Of a DNA stretch of 64,000 nt, positions 45,995 to 56,054 are shown one piece after another. Numbering within the stretch: position 1 is the stretch's first letter; each line of letters begins with the position of its first letter. The stretch is from NCBI GenBank assembly GCA_016617785.1, contig JADILM010000004.1:1364001-1428000 (forward strand). The letters are read 5' to 3'. The stretch is from Sporobolomyces roseus. Its lineage: Eukaryota > Basidiomycota > Microbotryomycetes > Sporidiobolales > Sporidiobolaceae. The notes beneath the pieces were generated by a model. That model saw only the letters and a list, made by a program, of their open reading frames with translations, did not search any database and was not told the DNA's origin. The position numbers and the translations under genes are program-made.

Positions 45995-47872
45995 TCAGTT
46001 CCCAGCTTCGACGAATGCCCTGTACGCCACGACCCTCTCCCCCTTTGACTCGATACTAATCTCCTGTCCCGCTCCAACGAAGAATACTTGACCCTCTCTT
46101 TGAACCTGTTTCTCCTCCTTTCCAAATCTCAATTTCGCTCCTCCTTTCAATTCAGTAAAGATCAAGATACTAGGTCCGTCAATCGCTGAGAACTTCTCAG
46201 TTTGATCTTGTTTGAGGACGGTGAGGAGGACAGAGAATTCGTCGATTGGGGGATCGTAGAGTGTTGTGTGAGAGGTTTGGCGGAAAGAGACTGGGGGAAG
46301 GATTTGTTCCGAGGGGGGAGAGGAAGTGTAGGTTAACATGGTGGTCAAGGTGGGGACATCGCGAAGTTTGGGAGTGAGTCCAGCTCGAACAACGTTATCT
46401 GAAACAGCGAGGAGAGTTAGGCTTTGTGACTAGAGAGAGGAGTATGCATGAGAGACTTACCTGATGTAGCCATACATTCCATGATATCTGTGGAAGGGGT
46501 TTCCGATGAATGTGAGCAACGTTATGCAGACAGATTCATCTGAGATTCAAACGCACCTCCATCAAGATAAGCATGAGGTTCATTCGCCTTCAAGAAGACG
46601 GCTTCCCCAGGTTTCAACCTCACGATGTTGAGTACGAAGGTACAGAAGATTCCAACATCCCCCTCGAAATCCCTATTCAGGGTCCTAATCAATTCTTTCT
46701 CGTCCTTGTCGATTCCCTCTGCCTCGTCCAACCTCTCGACTAATCTCCCAACTTGTTCCTTGACGAGTTGATCATCAGCTTTCATCAATGCCGAGAACAT
46801 ATCCTTCAATCCAGATTTCTTAGATTCTTCGTCGGCAGAAGAGGAGGAGAATTGCGATTGAAATTTGTCAGAGATCGAGGATCCAATGACGGTGGAGAAC
46901 TCGGGGACTGTGGAGAGGTAGGAAGCGATTTGTTGAGGTGGTCGGAAACCGCAGAATCCGGAGAAATCGGTCAGAGCTACAGCCATTTCGGGCTGCGAAA
47001 CGTAGAGAAACGAAAAAGAGAAAATCAGTATCTTCGCTTGACGAAGAGTCGGAAGCGAGTCATACCTTGTGATTGGGATCTGTGAACAAGAGATGCGGTT
47101 CAGTATGGTGGAATGTACTGAACGAAGAGCTCAACTCACCTTTGTAAACGTCGGGTTTCTCCTCATGAAGTTTCTTCGCAAGTTCCTTGTCGGGGTGAGC
47201 CTGAATACTCAAAGCCTTTCGGATCGCGAGCACCTGTTCACCGAAAATCAAGTTAGCTTCGCGCTCACAGAGAGCTTACATGAGAGTCGCGACGAACCTT
47301 GAACAAGAAAGGTAAATCATCTCCAAACTTGTCTACGACTCTCTTTCCCAACAACTCTGGACGATCCTTCAGATACTGTTTGAGGTCCTTTCCGTTATCG
47401 ATCAAAGTAGAGGGACACGAAGGATGAGTTCCCATCCATAGCTGTGCAGTTCCGAAGAATCCATCAGTTCGAAGGAGATGGGAGTGAGGAGAATGGACGT
47501 ACCTCGGCATAAGGTTTCTCTTCGTCGTAAGAGAAGTTTGGGAGTCCTTTTGCGAAATGAGAAACTTTGGATCCATTCTTTTTCAGATGAAATACACCGA
47601 AAGTTCACTCATCAATTTCCAAAGTTCTTGTTCAGGGAAGAGAATAAAGGAGGAGTGGCTCACCTTGCCTAGTTTACCCCAGTCGTAAGATTGTGCACCG
47701 CAGACCTGTCATTTACACGTTTGAGGCAGGGAGAGAGAGGAGCGAGAGGCAACCGAGTGAACGCGTTTCCGATGAAGGGGAGAGAGTAGAGGAGAGGAAT
47801 GAGTTTTCATTCCAGGCAGATAACAAGGTATGTAGCGTTACTCACGAGTTCAAATACTGTAGGGTTAGACAT
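45995..47872 (-). CDS. PMI1: Mannose-6-phosphate isomerase (type I)
   Basis: Zinc enzyme interconverting fructose-6-phosphate and mannose-6-phosphate, the entry to GDP-mannose for glycosylation, GPI anchors and wall mannan. Exons give MSNPTVFELVCGAQSYDWGK at the N-terminus, AELWMGTHPSCPS, FKVLAIRKALSIQAHPDKELA (two zinc ligands, Gln and His) and FSGFCGFRP. These are followed by LKPGEAVFLKANEPHAYLDGD (Glu and His ligands), ECMATSDNVVRAGLTPK and the C-terminal cupin half with VFFVGAGQEISIE. First exon is eight codons plus splice (ATG at 47872). Stop at 45995-45997 (minus). Length is about 430 residues, usual for the family. Cytosolic. It could support the SMP3 and PGA1-like GPI steps encoded nearby, since the mannose donors come from its product. 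Confidence 0.95.
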
Positions 47873-48123
47873 GGTTTTTGAGAGTTGAGTTGAATGAAGG
47901 AAGCAGGAGAAGCCTGAGACGAATTCGACAGATTCGCTCATTTTCTTAGACTCGATTTCATCGCGGATAGACCAAAAACTCTCTTTATTCTCTCTCGCAC
48001 ACAACGAAGGGCAAGAGTATGTACTGTAGGTGGTATGTACTAAGGTTTGGATTTGCTAATTGCGGATTGGATTTTAGGTACAAGTTTCGAGAATTATTCA
48101 GATTTAGAAGGAAGTGACCCTGT

Positions 48124-48640
48124 TTATGCCTTTCCCTTGCGTTCAAGTTCGGCTTGCTCCTCGAGTTCGATCTACAGGCAACGATGCTGTGTCAGTGAGC
48201 CTCTTGAGAGAAGTAGACGAGTGTAGTGTCAGCTTACCTGCTCATCGATCTTAGCACCTCGCGAAGGCTCATTTCCGTTGTCCTTAGCAGCTTGGGTAGG
48301 AAGGGGCTTGTCCTCGTTCTCGGCCTTCTTCTCATCCTTCTCAGCCTTAGCAGCGGCAGCGAGCTAGAAATAAGGATCACCAAAAAAAAGTTCAAAGTTA
48401 GCGTCATATTCAATTCAATCTCTTCCATCTCTTCACTCCCAAGAGTGAGAGTAGGCTGAGGGAGAAAGAGGAGGGTTGTAGGCTTACCTTGTTGGCAATG
48501 GATCGCTCATCAGTCGAGTCGAGGGCTTGGTGAGAGTTGTCCTTTCCCTCCTCGTAACGAGGTCCACCTTGGGGCTCCTTGTATCCCTCTCCGACGTCTC
48601 CGGCACCGGCGTGAGCTTCGTATTGAGAGATGGTAGACAT
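48124..48640 (-). CDS. Small acidic, Lys/Ala/Glu-rich protein of unknown function
   Basis: Three exons encode about 109 residues, with no cysteine, signal peptide or membrane segment. The order is MSTISQYEAHAGAGDVGEGY, a Gly/Pro part with GGPRYEEGKDNSHQALDSTD, then ERSIANK|LAAAAKAEKDEKK and NGNEPSRGAKIDEQ|IELEEQAELERKGKA. Both introns use standard GT/AG borders. Codon choice is strongly biased (AAG, GCC, GGA, CTC) like the ribosomal protein gene and unlike most neighbours, which suggests strong expression. The NEPSRGAKID phrase resembles small fungal hypothetical proteins I recall, but I can give no name or function. It may be intrinsically disordered, as in stress-related hydrophilins; that is inference. 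ATG at 48640, stop TAA 48124-48126. Confidence 0.75.
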
Positions 48641-49200
48641 GTTGAAAGTAGGTGAAAAGCTGATGGGCTAACTCGGTGAAGGAAGACGGAGATGAAGCAA
48701 GTCAGTACGTTAGACGGAGTATAGAGGCATTCGAGTGGTCTCGGTGACTCACAAAGTGTGCTTTGAGCGTTGAAAAGTGAGTGGAAGAAGGGAGAGTGAG
48801 CAGGAGAAGCTAAAATTTGTCCAAATTCAAAAATCACTCCGTCATACTCCCCGCAAGGTGATTCACCTGTACCGTTCGATTTGATCGACCTTTTTCATTC
48901 GACAGAAATCTATCGAGTTCTTCCCAAGGTCAACTCTCGAAAACTTTTCGAAAGGGGGTGCGAGCGGCGAGCGTCTCTCATTTCCCCTATGTAACTTCCA
49001 TCGACGACGAGATCGCACGACGTACGACGAGTTCGAGGAAGAGAAGCACTTGATATCGACTTCGAATTAAGAATCGCTGGACGATGAAGGCGGGAGACTC
49101 GAAATCGTCTCAACGCAGGCAGGAAGCGATCGGAAGTTGTCGACGACGACGACGATGACGACGACGAACCAAAAGATTCCAGTCAATCCTTCTTGATGAA
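48641..49200. other. Intergenic between two minus-strand genes
   Basis: About 560 bp: promoter of the small acidic protein gene and the SMP3 3' region. A short ACG/GAC trinucleotide microsatellite lies near 49140-49165. A GAAAACTTTTC inverted repeat (GAAAACTTTTCGAAAG) lies near 48938. No gene was found. Confidence 0.4.
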
Positions 49201-51238
49201 TCATGAGCATTGCTTTTTGACTTCCCAAACACCTACACCCAATCTCTCCCATCCTTTAGCTACCATTTCTCCCAATCGATCCATATCGACATGAACTCCA
49301 AAGGTTCTGCCACTGAAGAGGGGATCAAAACACAGTTTGACGTCGGGAGAGGAGACAGGAGGGGAGGGGTCGAAGAGGTAGGAAGGAGTGATCAGGAATG
49401 TCGCACTAGACGATGAATTCGGATTTGTGGGTGAGGAAGTGTTGACGAGGTTTGAGAGCGTCGAGAGAAGTTGAGAGTGGGAGACGCCGCCGAGATCGTG
49501 TATAGCGATTTGTGGTGAAGAGTTCGGATCTGTGCGTCGATCGTTCTTCCCTATGTCAGCTCAACAAGCGGCGTAGTGAAACACTTGACTCGACGTACGA
49601 TCTCCATCCGAGAGTGGTAGTAACAAATGTCGAGGAGGCATGAAAGTTTTCCAGAAAACGAAATCGATTTTCTCCTTTCCCGCGAAACTGAGCGAATTTG
49701 TATCTCGTAGTTCCTGATCGAGTCGAAAGAGGGTAGGAACAAGGCCTCCTTGATGTAGGTATCCGAAGAGAGTTGTGAAGAGGATGGAATGGAGGATCCA
49801 GAGTGACTAGAGAAAGACGAAGATCAGCTATGTGCGAAGGGCGAGAAGAGAAAATGGCTCACCCAGAAAATCCGTCGCTTCTTGGTAGATTGACGAATAG
49901 AGAGGAAGGAACTCCTCGATGCTAGCAATGCGAGTGGGACAAGGAGAGGGACGAGGAATCGAGGTTCTTGATGCGGTTGAATCGATAGTCCGAGTAAGGG
50001 TACGACGAAGGAAGCGAGGAGCACTGTGCAAACCTCTCCTCGACATCAGCCTTCAGTAATGTCGAGACAGCTGATGTAGAAAGGAACCCACATCGATTCA
50101 TCGACCTTTCTTTCCTATCCTTGACCTCGATTCCTCTAGTTCTCTGTTCCCTCCTTGCTACCTCACCGATGACAATCAGGCCAGCCCCAAATAGCATTGG
50201 TAAGTTGACGACTACGTGCAGCCACCTAGGGTGGATCCCGTGTTCTGTAAGATTGGAGGAGGACAGATTGTATTTGAGGAGATTGTAGGGAGTTAGGATC
50301 AGTCTTGAGGGATGGGAGAGAAGGGAGCGAAAGGAGAGGGTAGGAAGGAAGTGAAGAGTGTCGAAGAGAGTGAGAGTGTAGGAGGTGAGGAGGAAGGAGA
50401 TGACGGCGGGTGAACCTCGTTTCAGGGTCGACAACAATCGAGTACTACAGCGAGAGACAGTGAGCTAGCTCGTTGTACAAGCTCCGAGATGAGTACTTAC
50501 AATGAAGACTGCGCATGATCGGTGGACTGATACAGCGAGTGAATGACGGCGACGATTGCAGGAGTTGCGAATGCGACGAACGTGATTCTCGTCCAAACAC
50601 CGAAAGCGAGAATTCCTCCGATCGGCGGAAGATACCTCTCCTTGTGTTCGAGGATCCTTGTAGTGAAGTAGAGGGTGAGAGCGAGAGTGAACGCTTCGAG
50701 CGAATTTGAGAATGGGCGAACGAGGAAAGTAAGGGTGATCGGCGAGGAAGCGAAGAGTAGAAGGGAGAGGGAGGACCTTGAGATGAGGCAGATAGAAAGA
50801 TCTGAAAAGAGAGACATCAGACAAGGCGCTTTGCTTGGAAAGGAGGGGGATTATACCGATTATGAGGGAGAGGAACAACATCGCAAGTCTTTCAGCATAG
50901 AACACAGTCTTTCCCGATGGATCTGCTCGAGTTGCATCAGTCGCTATACACTTTCTCAACGTGTGTAGAGACTCACAGCTGCCTACGAACGCCTTGACGA
51001 GTTTGAAAGCGACTCCCGAGGAAATCCAAATTGGTGCGATACTCCGACAAGGCTCATCTCCAATCCATTCCCAAGTTTTGAGGGGTCCAGCTCCACTCCG
51101 TGAGTAATCAAACACGAGATCTGCTGCTATTTCTGGGTTCTGGAAGTGTTCGTCTGGATGAATGATGGAAAATGAAGTCAAGGCGATGAGGAGCCGAAGA
51201 AAGACGAGGAAGCCATAGATTCGCCAGCGGTTAAGCAT
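49201..51238 (-). CDS. SMP3: GPI mannosyltransferase 4 (SMP3/PIG-Z, GT22)
   Basis: ER membrane glycosyltransferase that adds the fourth, side-branch mannose to GPI anchor precursors from dolichol-phosphate-mannose. The N-terminus has LLIALTSFSIIHPDEHFQNPE with the family HPDE motif, then YSRSGAGPLKTWEW and EPCRSIAPIW. Multiple hydrophobic helices follow (LFLSLIIGIIPLL, LLFASSPITLTFLVRPFSN, TLTLFDTLHFLP). The C-terminal soluble part includes ITPSYLFDPSPP and the ending FGVHVDMDRLGEMV. The HPDEHFQ loop is typical of GT22 enzymes and contains the presumed catalytic Asp/Glu. Several introns cut the gene. The ATG at 51238 begins the first helix. About 520 residues, normal for the family. Confidence 0.88.
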
Positions 51239-51362
51239 AGTCGATGTTTATAGAGGTCTTGAGGACATAGAGAGCTTGTAACAGCAGGTCCGAGAGGGCG
51301 AGGGAGTGAGAAGAGGGAGAGGAGATGAGAGAGAATCGTTGACCCTCTATCATTCACTCACT

Positions 51363-52469
51363 ATGGCGTCAAACCTTTCGAGAGAGGTTGTGGACAGCAT
51401 AGTAGCCTTCACTTCACACTCTACGACTAATTTGTCTCACCTCGCCCTCGTTTCGACTCGATTCGCTCATTCAGTCCAATCCTATCGTTCACTTCATCTA
51501 CTCCTTTCAAGCTCTACACAAGCACAGCATTACCTCAAGGGGCTATTAAGAAAGGCGGGACAACAAACGCAGAGTCTTACCTTGCAAAGAGGGTGGAGGA
51601 AGAGAGTCGAAAAGGTGAAAGTGGGGAGATCAAAAGTTGAGAGAGAGCTGGAGGACAGCATTACAGAGGAGGAGCTAGTCAAGCTATGTCAGTTATCGCC
51701 GAACATAGTCGGAATCCGACTAGATCAACTCTCCTTCACTTCCCTTCGACGTCGACAAGTTTCCTTTGCTTCCTCCCTTCCACATCTAACCAGGCTCTCA
51801 ATCATCGGTAGACTCGACTCGAACGATGGTGGATTCAACTTGACGACAGTAGGGCAAATCCTCGGAACTCTCCCAGGACTCCTTCATCTCGAACTTCGAA
51901 ACCTTCGTTCCTCTCCTCAATCCCTCTCCGGTTTATCCCCTCCCACATTCCATCTCAGATCTCTCACGCTACACGCAGCACTCTTTCTCACCTCCTCTCA
52001 GCTCTCCTGGCTACTCGATTCCTCGACTTTCGCCGAATCCCTCAGATCTCTCGATTTCTTTCTACCACGCGACATACTCCCCTCGACTGTTCACTCCGTC
52101 TATTGGGCGCCGATTCGCGTCACGACACTGCATATCTGTTCGGACAACGCTCAAGCGATAGAGAGTATGCCTCTACATTGTCCACATCTCGAACGACTCA
52201 GTTTCGAAAGTTCGACAAGAATCGATGCGAGAAACTTACTCAAGAACGCTCTACAATATCGACGGGTAAAGTGTATCAGGGATCAGTCGATAGGAGAAGC
52301 GGGTGGAATGGATCTGAGGCATGTGGCAGAGGGGTTGTTGATCTATCAGCGGAAATTACGGATACGGAAAATAGTGATCAGAAGGGGACGGAAAGAGGAA
52401 GACGGATATCGAGAGCTTGGGGTCGTATGTCGAGATCTTGAGGTTATGATGGAGGAGATCGATGGGTGA
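51363..52469 (+). CDS. F-box-like, leucine-rich-repeat-like protein
   Basis: Single-exon gene of 368 residues starting with MASNLSREVVDSIVAFT and LSHLALVSTRFAHSVQ. This is the layout of a basidiomycete F-box-like domain: two helices that bind SKP1, with Leu-Pro partly replaced. The rest has irregular leucine-rich segments (LPGLLHLELRNLRSS, FHLRSLTLHAAL, LRSLDFFLPRDI, CPHLERLSFESS), suggesting a substrate-binding solenoid. Such proteins bring targets to SCF ubiquitin ligases. No target can be proposed. It lacks introns, unlike nearly all neighbours. The ATG at 51363 is the first true ATG in frame; upstream sequence open in this frame starts with GTG. It is divergent from SMP3 (124 bp). Confidence 0.6.
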   Translation: MASNLSREVVDSIVAFTSHSTTNLSHLALVSTRFAHSVQSYRSLHLLLSSSTQAQHYLKGLLRKAGQQTQSLTLQRGWRKRVEKVKVGRSKVERELEDSITEEELVKLCQLSPNIVGIRLDQLSFTSLRRRQVSFASSLPHLTRLSIIGRLDSNDGGFNLTTVGQILGTLPGLLHLELRNLRSSPQSLSGLSPPTFHLRSLTLHAALFLTSSQLSWLLDSSTFAESLRSLDFFLPRDILPSTVHSVYWAPIRVTTLHICSDNAQAIESMPLHCPHLERLSFESSTRIDARNLLKNALQYRRVKCIRDQSIGEAGGMDLRHVAEGLLIYQRKLRIRKIVIRRGRKEEDGYRELGVVCRDLEVMMEEIDG

Positions 52470-53108
52470 GGGACGGGAAGCTTAGGAGAGGAGAATTTGG
52501 TCGGTTGCTGTAGAACGACGGTGGGAATCTATAGAACATAGAGCACCTTTCAAATGCTGATGAAGCCTGTTCTCTATCAGCTGTGACATCGCAGAATTAA
52601 AGAATTGAGAGATTTGTTGCGAGTGTGAGAGGGAGTTGTGGCTAGGGGTCTACTCGTGGTTCGAGTTGCTCCTATCTGTTGAGCCTGCCTGATCGACCGG
52701 TCAGAGGAGATCCTCGCAGCACTATGTCTATTCTGTAGTAGTCAAGGTGTAAAACGATGATGATTTCGTGTGAGCCAGAGGCAAAGGACGAATCCTCCTT
52801 TGCGTCTATTCCCGAACCTGCTCAACATGCGCGATTAGCTCGTTGTACTCCTCCGGGCACAGTAAGCGCTCGGAGATACCAGCTTCTGACCGCTGGAGTA
52901 TAGCTCGGGAGACCATGAGCGGATCAAGATCGCCGACAGAAGAGGCTGAAGCTTTTTTCGCATCTTTCGCGAGGCCCGTTCCGCGCTCCTCCTTCACTGC
53001 ACTCAGACAGGGAGAAGCTATCGAGGTGCTTGCAACCGGCTCGCATCGACGAAAGGAGAGGGGAAAAGCTAAAGCTTGGTTCGAGTGATCTGGAGACGTC
53101 GACGAAGC
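52470..53108. other. Gene-poor interval with a small candidate ORF
   Basis: About 640 bp between the F-box-like gene and tRNA-Lys. A candidate small protein lies on the minus strand at 52806-53060 and is listed separately. The rest (52470-52800) shows nothing I can assign. Confidence 0.35.
52806..53060 (-). CDS. Candidate small protein, unknown (weak)
   Basis: On the minus strand an open frame ends at 52806 with a helix-like, compositionally ordinary sequence (LDPLMVSRAILQRSEAGISE, then LLCPEEYNELIAHVEQVRE). It looks more protein-like than the surrounding noise. It has no ATG in frame. A start at ATGCGAGCC (about 53030-53050) joined across a short GT..AG intron ending in TGCAG would give about 70 residues. 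No family is recognised. It could also be the remnant of a longer gene. The frame stops short of the tRNA-Lys gene on the same strand. Confidence 0.25.
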   Translation of the reverse strand, partial: LSFRRCEPVASTSIASPCLSAVKEERGTGLAKDAKKASASSVGDLDPLMVSRAILQRSEAGISERLLCPEEYNELIAHVEQVRE

Positions 53109-53113
53109 AAAAA
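53109..53113 (-). terminator. RNA polymerase III terminator of tRNA-Lys
   Basis: A run of five A on the plus strand (T5 on the transcribed strand) begins just downstream of the tRNA 3' end, the usual Pol III stop. Confidence 0.7.
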
Positions 53114-53117
53114 GGTG

Positions 53118-53190
53118 CGCCCAATGTGGGGCTCGAACCCACGACCACCAGATTAAGAGTCTGGTGCTCTACCGACTGAGCTAACCGGGC
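53118..53190 (-). tRNA. tRNA-Lys (anticodon CTT)
   Basis: 73-nt intronless tRNA on the minus strand. The acceptor stem pairs GCCCGGT with ATTGGGC (two G-U pairs). The D-arm is GCTCAGTCGGTAGAGC. The anticodon loop CTCTTAA reads CTT. The T-arm is GTGGG TTCGAGC CCCAC, with discriminator G. The internal A box (TAGCTCAGTCGG) and B box (GGTTCGAGCCC) are intact. Confidence 0.97.
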
Positions 53191-55218
53191 GATCCATACG
53201 TTGCGCGCCAAAAATAACATATACAAACCACTAGAACAAACTCGACAAGATGATAGTGATTTCCCGCTCTAACCAAGATCTCACTGTGTGTTAAGCCATT
53301 CTCAGGGTCCGGTGTGGTATGAGACGCCTTGTCGGATGAAATGCTGCTCGTGTGTCAAGGAAATGAGAGCTTTGTGGAATCCACAGGGCTTTGACCTCTT
53401 CTCTCACTTGCGCTTGCTTGTCACGACTACCGTCGACGTGGTACGGGAGGAGACAATCAATCACTCTTCTGATGCTCGCATGTCGGCAGCCCAGATGAAT
53501 CCCGCAATTGAGCTGAGAAAAGTTGACACTCGCAAAGCTCTTTTTAAGCTTGTCGTTGCCTTTTCACGTCAAACGACCGACATCCTCAGATGCCTTCCTG
53601 GCTGGGACGCACTTTGAGCGAAAAGGGAGCAGAAGTGGGCAACAGAAGGCGGGACTGGGTGAATCACTTCTCTCGTTCTGACAGTTCTGCTCTGATTGGG
53701 ATCTCGACATCCCTGCTCCAAAGGTGCTCCTCCCGATCGTCAGTAAAAGTAAGCGACTCACTTTACGCCTCAGTGTCCCCATCAACTGTGAAGCCGGGCG
53801 GACCAAATTTACGAGGGTCCTTGCTAAGCTCGATCGCAAGTTCGCAATAACTGTTCGAATGCGGTCGAGATCGCTTGCTATACAATTTTCAGCTCGATGA
53901 CTTCGCGAGACCGCTGTTGAAGTCGAAACTTCTTCAAATTGCGAAATTGCGCCAATCTATCCCCTCCTCAAGCGTATCGAGTTCGGAGCACGACGACAGG
54001 TGATAATTTTCGACCTTTGAGAGAGTGACACGCAGTCGCGATATCGCACTGGTGCGGGTTGACGCCGCGAAAGAGCGGTTTCGAGAGATTTCGACATAGG
54101 TTCTGGCATCGAGAATCGATTTGCAGAGTTGGCGGGTTTGATGGCACACTGGGTGAGCCCGCTTCCAGAATACGACGAGCGGGCGAGCCTGTCGGCGCAG
54201 CGAGATCGACTTAGACCGTTGCTAGACTTGTAATTGTTTGACGATAGGAGCCAAGTTTCGAAAAGACGTCTACGAGTTGATCGCGTCCAGCAGCGCTCTC
54301 GAGTCAGGAGCAGAGTACTCGATGGCTCTGAGTTAGCTGAGGGTTTCGAAGCGAGGTCGGCAGGACGGTGCGTGCGATAGTGAGGAATCCGGTGCGACGT
54401 TGATTTCGAAGAGTCGACGAATTGTCTTTCGCTTGCGAATCTGTGCACGTCCCCTATCAAACGGTAGTAAGTAGCTCTAGAGTAATTCCTGTTCGCTGCC
54501 CCTTCTCCCTCCCTCCCCCAGTCTGCTCCTCGTCTATTCAACAACGAGATTTCCTCTTTCTTCTCAACTAGCCTTGCCGATTCCTGGTAGCATCGCTTCG
54601 AGCAGGTCTATACCCAAGGGTTCCTGAGCTGATAGCGAGCTAGCGACTTGGGCTGAGGGGCTAGTATGAGAGAATTTGGGAGACTCAAGTTGAGAATGAA
54701 GACGATACGCTCGCTCTCCTTGTAATCCTTTGCCTTTATGCTGTCCTTCAGACTGTGATGTAGAAGCGAGAAGAGGCGAAGAGAAAACTCACAGAACGAA
54801 GTGAAGGGAAAGAGGAGAAGAGAGGAAGAAAAGGAAGGGAAGGAGAAAAAGTTCGCAAGGCGCGACCGACTTTGCTTTACGTTGTCGCTTAGGTGATTGA
54901 TTGAATCGCAAGTCAGCACTTCTTAGCCTTCAAGATTGACTGGCGAAGAGGACTAGCCTGCGAAAGTGGAGAGCGAGCGAGTACAGCATCATCAAAGCAG
55001 AACGAGCGAATCGCGAGTACATTAACTTGCGCAACCCTCAATCTCAAGCAACAGGTGTGACTCAATCTACTTGAATAGAGCATCTGAGACTGTTGAATGA
55101 ATCAGGAGAGGATACGCAACGGGATCTCGCGAATCTTGACCTTCATCGTCAAAGCTTTACCTGCACTATATATGTCAGTCCAGCGGGCTCCTTCAAGCAA
55201 AGATGGATGCATAACAAC
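53191..55218. other. Gene-poor interval, 2.0 kb
   Basis: No gene is supported. A 195-codon minus frame (53957-54544) and smaller frames have Arg/Ser-rich translations with no family features or splice logic. I see no LTR, no terminal repeats and no rRNA-like sequence. It lies between the two tRNA genes, a position often used by fungal retroelements, but nothing intact remains. Confidence 0.4.
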
Positions 55219-55307
55219 GGTTGTATAGTGTAGTGGTCATCACGCTCGGTTTTGATCTCACAGTCGAAACTTTCCGGGCAACCCCGGTTCGAACCCGGGT
55301 ACGACCT
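55219..55307 (+). tRNA. tRNA-Gln (anticodon TTG) with 17-nt intron
   Basis: The acceptor stem pairs GGTTGTA with TACGACC. The D-arm is TAGTGTAGTGGTCATCA. The anticodon stem CTCGG pairs with CCGGG, and the loop TTTTGA-T reads TTG. An intron at 55256-55272 sits one base 3' of the anticodon, the standard eukaryotic site. The T-arm is CCCGG TTCGAAC CCGGG. Without the intron the tRNA is 72 nt. A and B boxes (TAGTGTAGTGG; GGTTCGAACCC) are intact. Confidence 0.93.
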
Positions 55308-55311
55308 CCTC

Positions 55312-55315
55312 TTTT
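55312..55315 (+). terminator. RNA polymerase III terminator of tRNA-Gln
   Basis: A TTTT run five bases after the tRNA 3' end, the minimal Pol III termination signal. Confidence 0.6.
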
Positions 55316-55567
55316 GCCTCTGAGCAGTCCCATCTTACCTTTTTGCCCACAACACGCTTCTGAGAGCCTCTAAGAGTTCAAGGAAGCATACTTGCAGCTA
55401 AGTAGGACGATTGCAGACTTCGCATCGACGGATTTGGGACAGTCTGAGGACATTAACTTCACTCCCAAGACCTCGCGCACCTCGACTAGACGGATCTCCG
55501 TAGGCAACTTCAACTGTGCGCTGCCTTTACGTGACGAAAAAAACTGATAGCTTTTGAGGCCGTTGAT

Positions 55568-55594
55568 CGGGTACAGACCGAAAATTGAAACTTG
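55568..55594 (+). repeat. Degenerate direct repeat, copy 1
   Basis: Begins CGGGTACAGACCG and ends GAAACTTG. It matches 56028-56054 at 23 of 27 positions. Confidence 0.4.
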
Positions 55595-56027
55595 TCTGTT
55601 TTCACTATCCTACTCGGCTCTACAATTGTATATGACTCTGAGGTAGCCGCTACGGAAGAAGAAAGTAGAGCGGAATGCACTCTCGCGCTTCTTGCGGAGC
55701 TGTATGCCAAAATGCGACGCTGAGCTTCGAAAATCGAGCTCGAGAGAAAAGGTCAAATACGGTCAGGCTCGCGAGGTGTGGTGCTTGCTTCTGACGCCGA
55801 CCCAGTGATGTATATTTCGTTCGACTAGATGCGGCTCGCGAAGGGAGAAAACCAAGGTCTAGCTCGAACGCCAGCTTTTCCGACCTCTGGTGAGTCTCGA
55901 CGTTCTGAAAGCATTCGACTCACTCTGACCTGCTCTCGCATCCGCGACAGACATACTTGAGTCGAGGGCTTCACCTCATCCCCAAATGAGTATGAACACT
56001 CGAGCCTCAGCTTTCGCAATCTCGAGG

Positions 56028-56054
56028 CGGGTACAGACTGGAATTCGAAACTTG
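56028..56054 (+). repeat. Degenerate direct repeat, copy 2
   Basis: Begins CGGGTACAGACTG and ends GAAACTTG. Partner of 55568-55594; the flanks are only weakly alike. Confidence 0.4.

Noticed and set aside
52924..53226. 100-codon minus-strand ORF
   Set aside because: It runs straight through the tRNA-Lys gene, so it cannot be a real coding region.
53957..54544. 195-codon minus-strand ORF in the gene-poor region
   Set aside because: Arg/Ser-rich translation, no recognisable domain, no splice partners; consistent with chance in stop-poor sequence.
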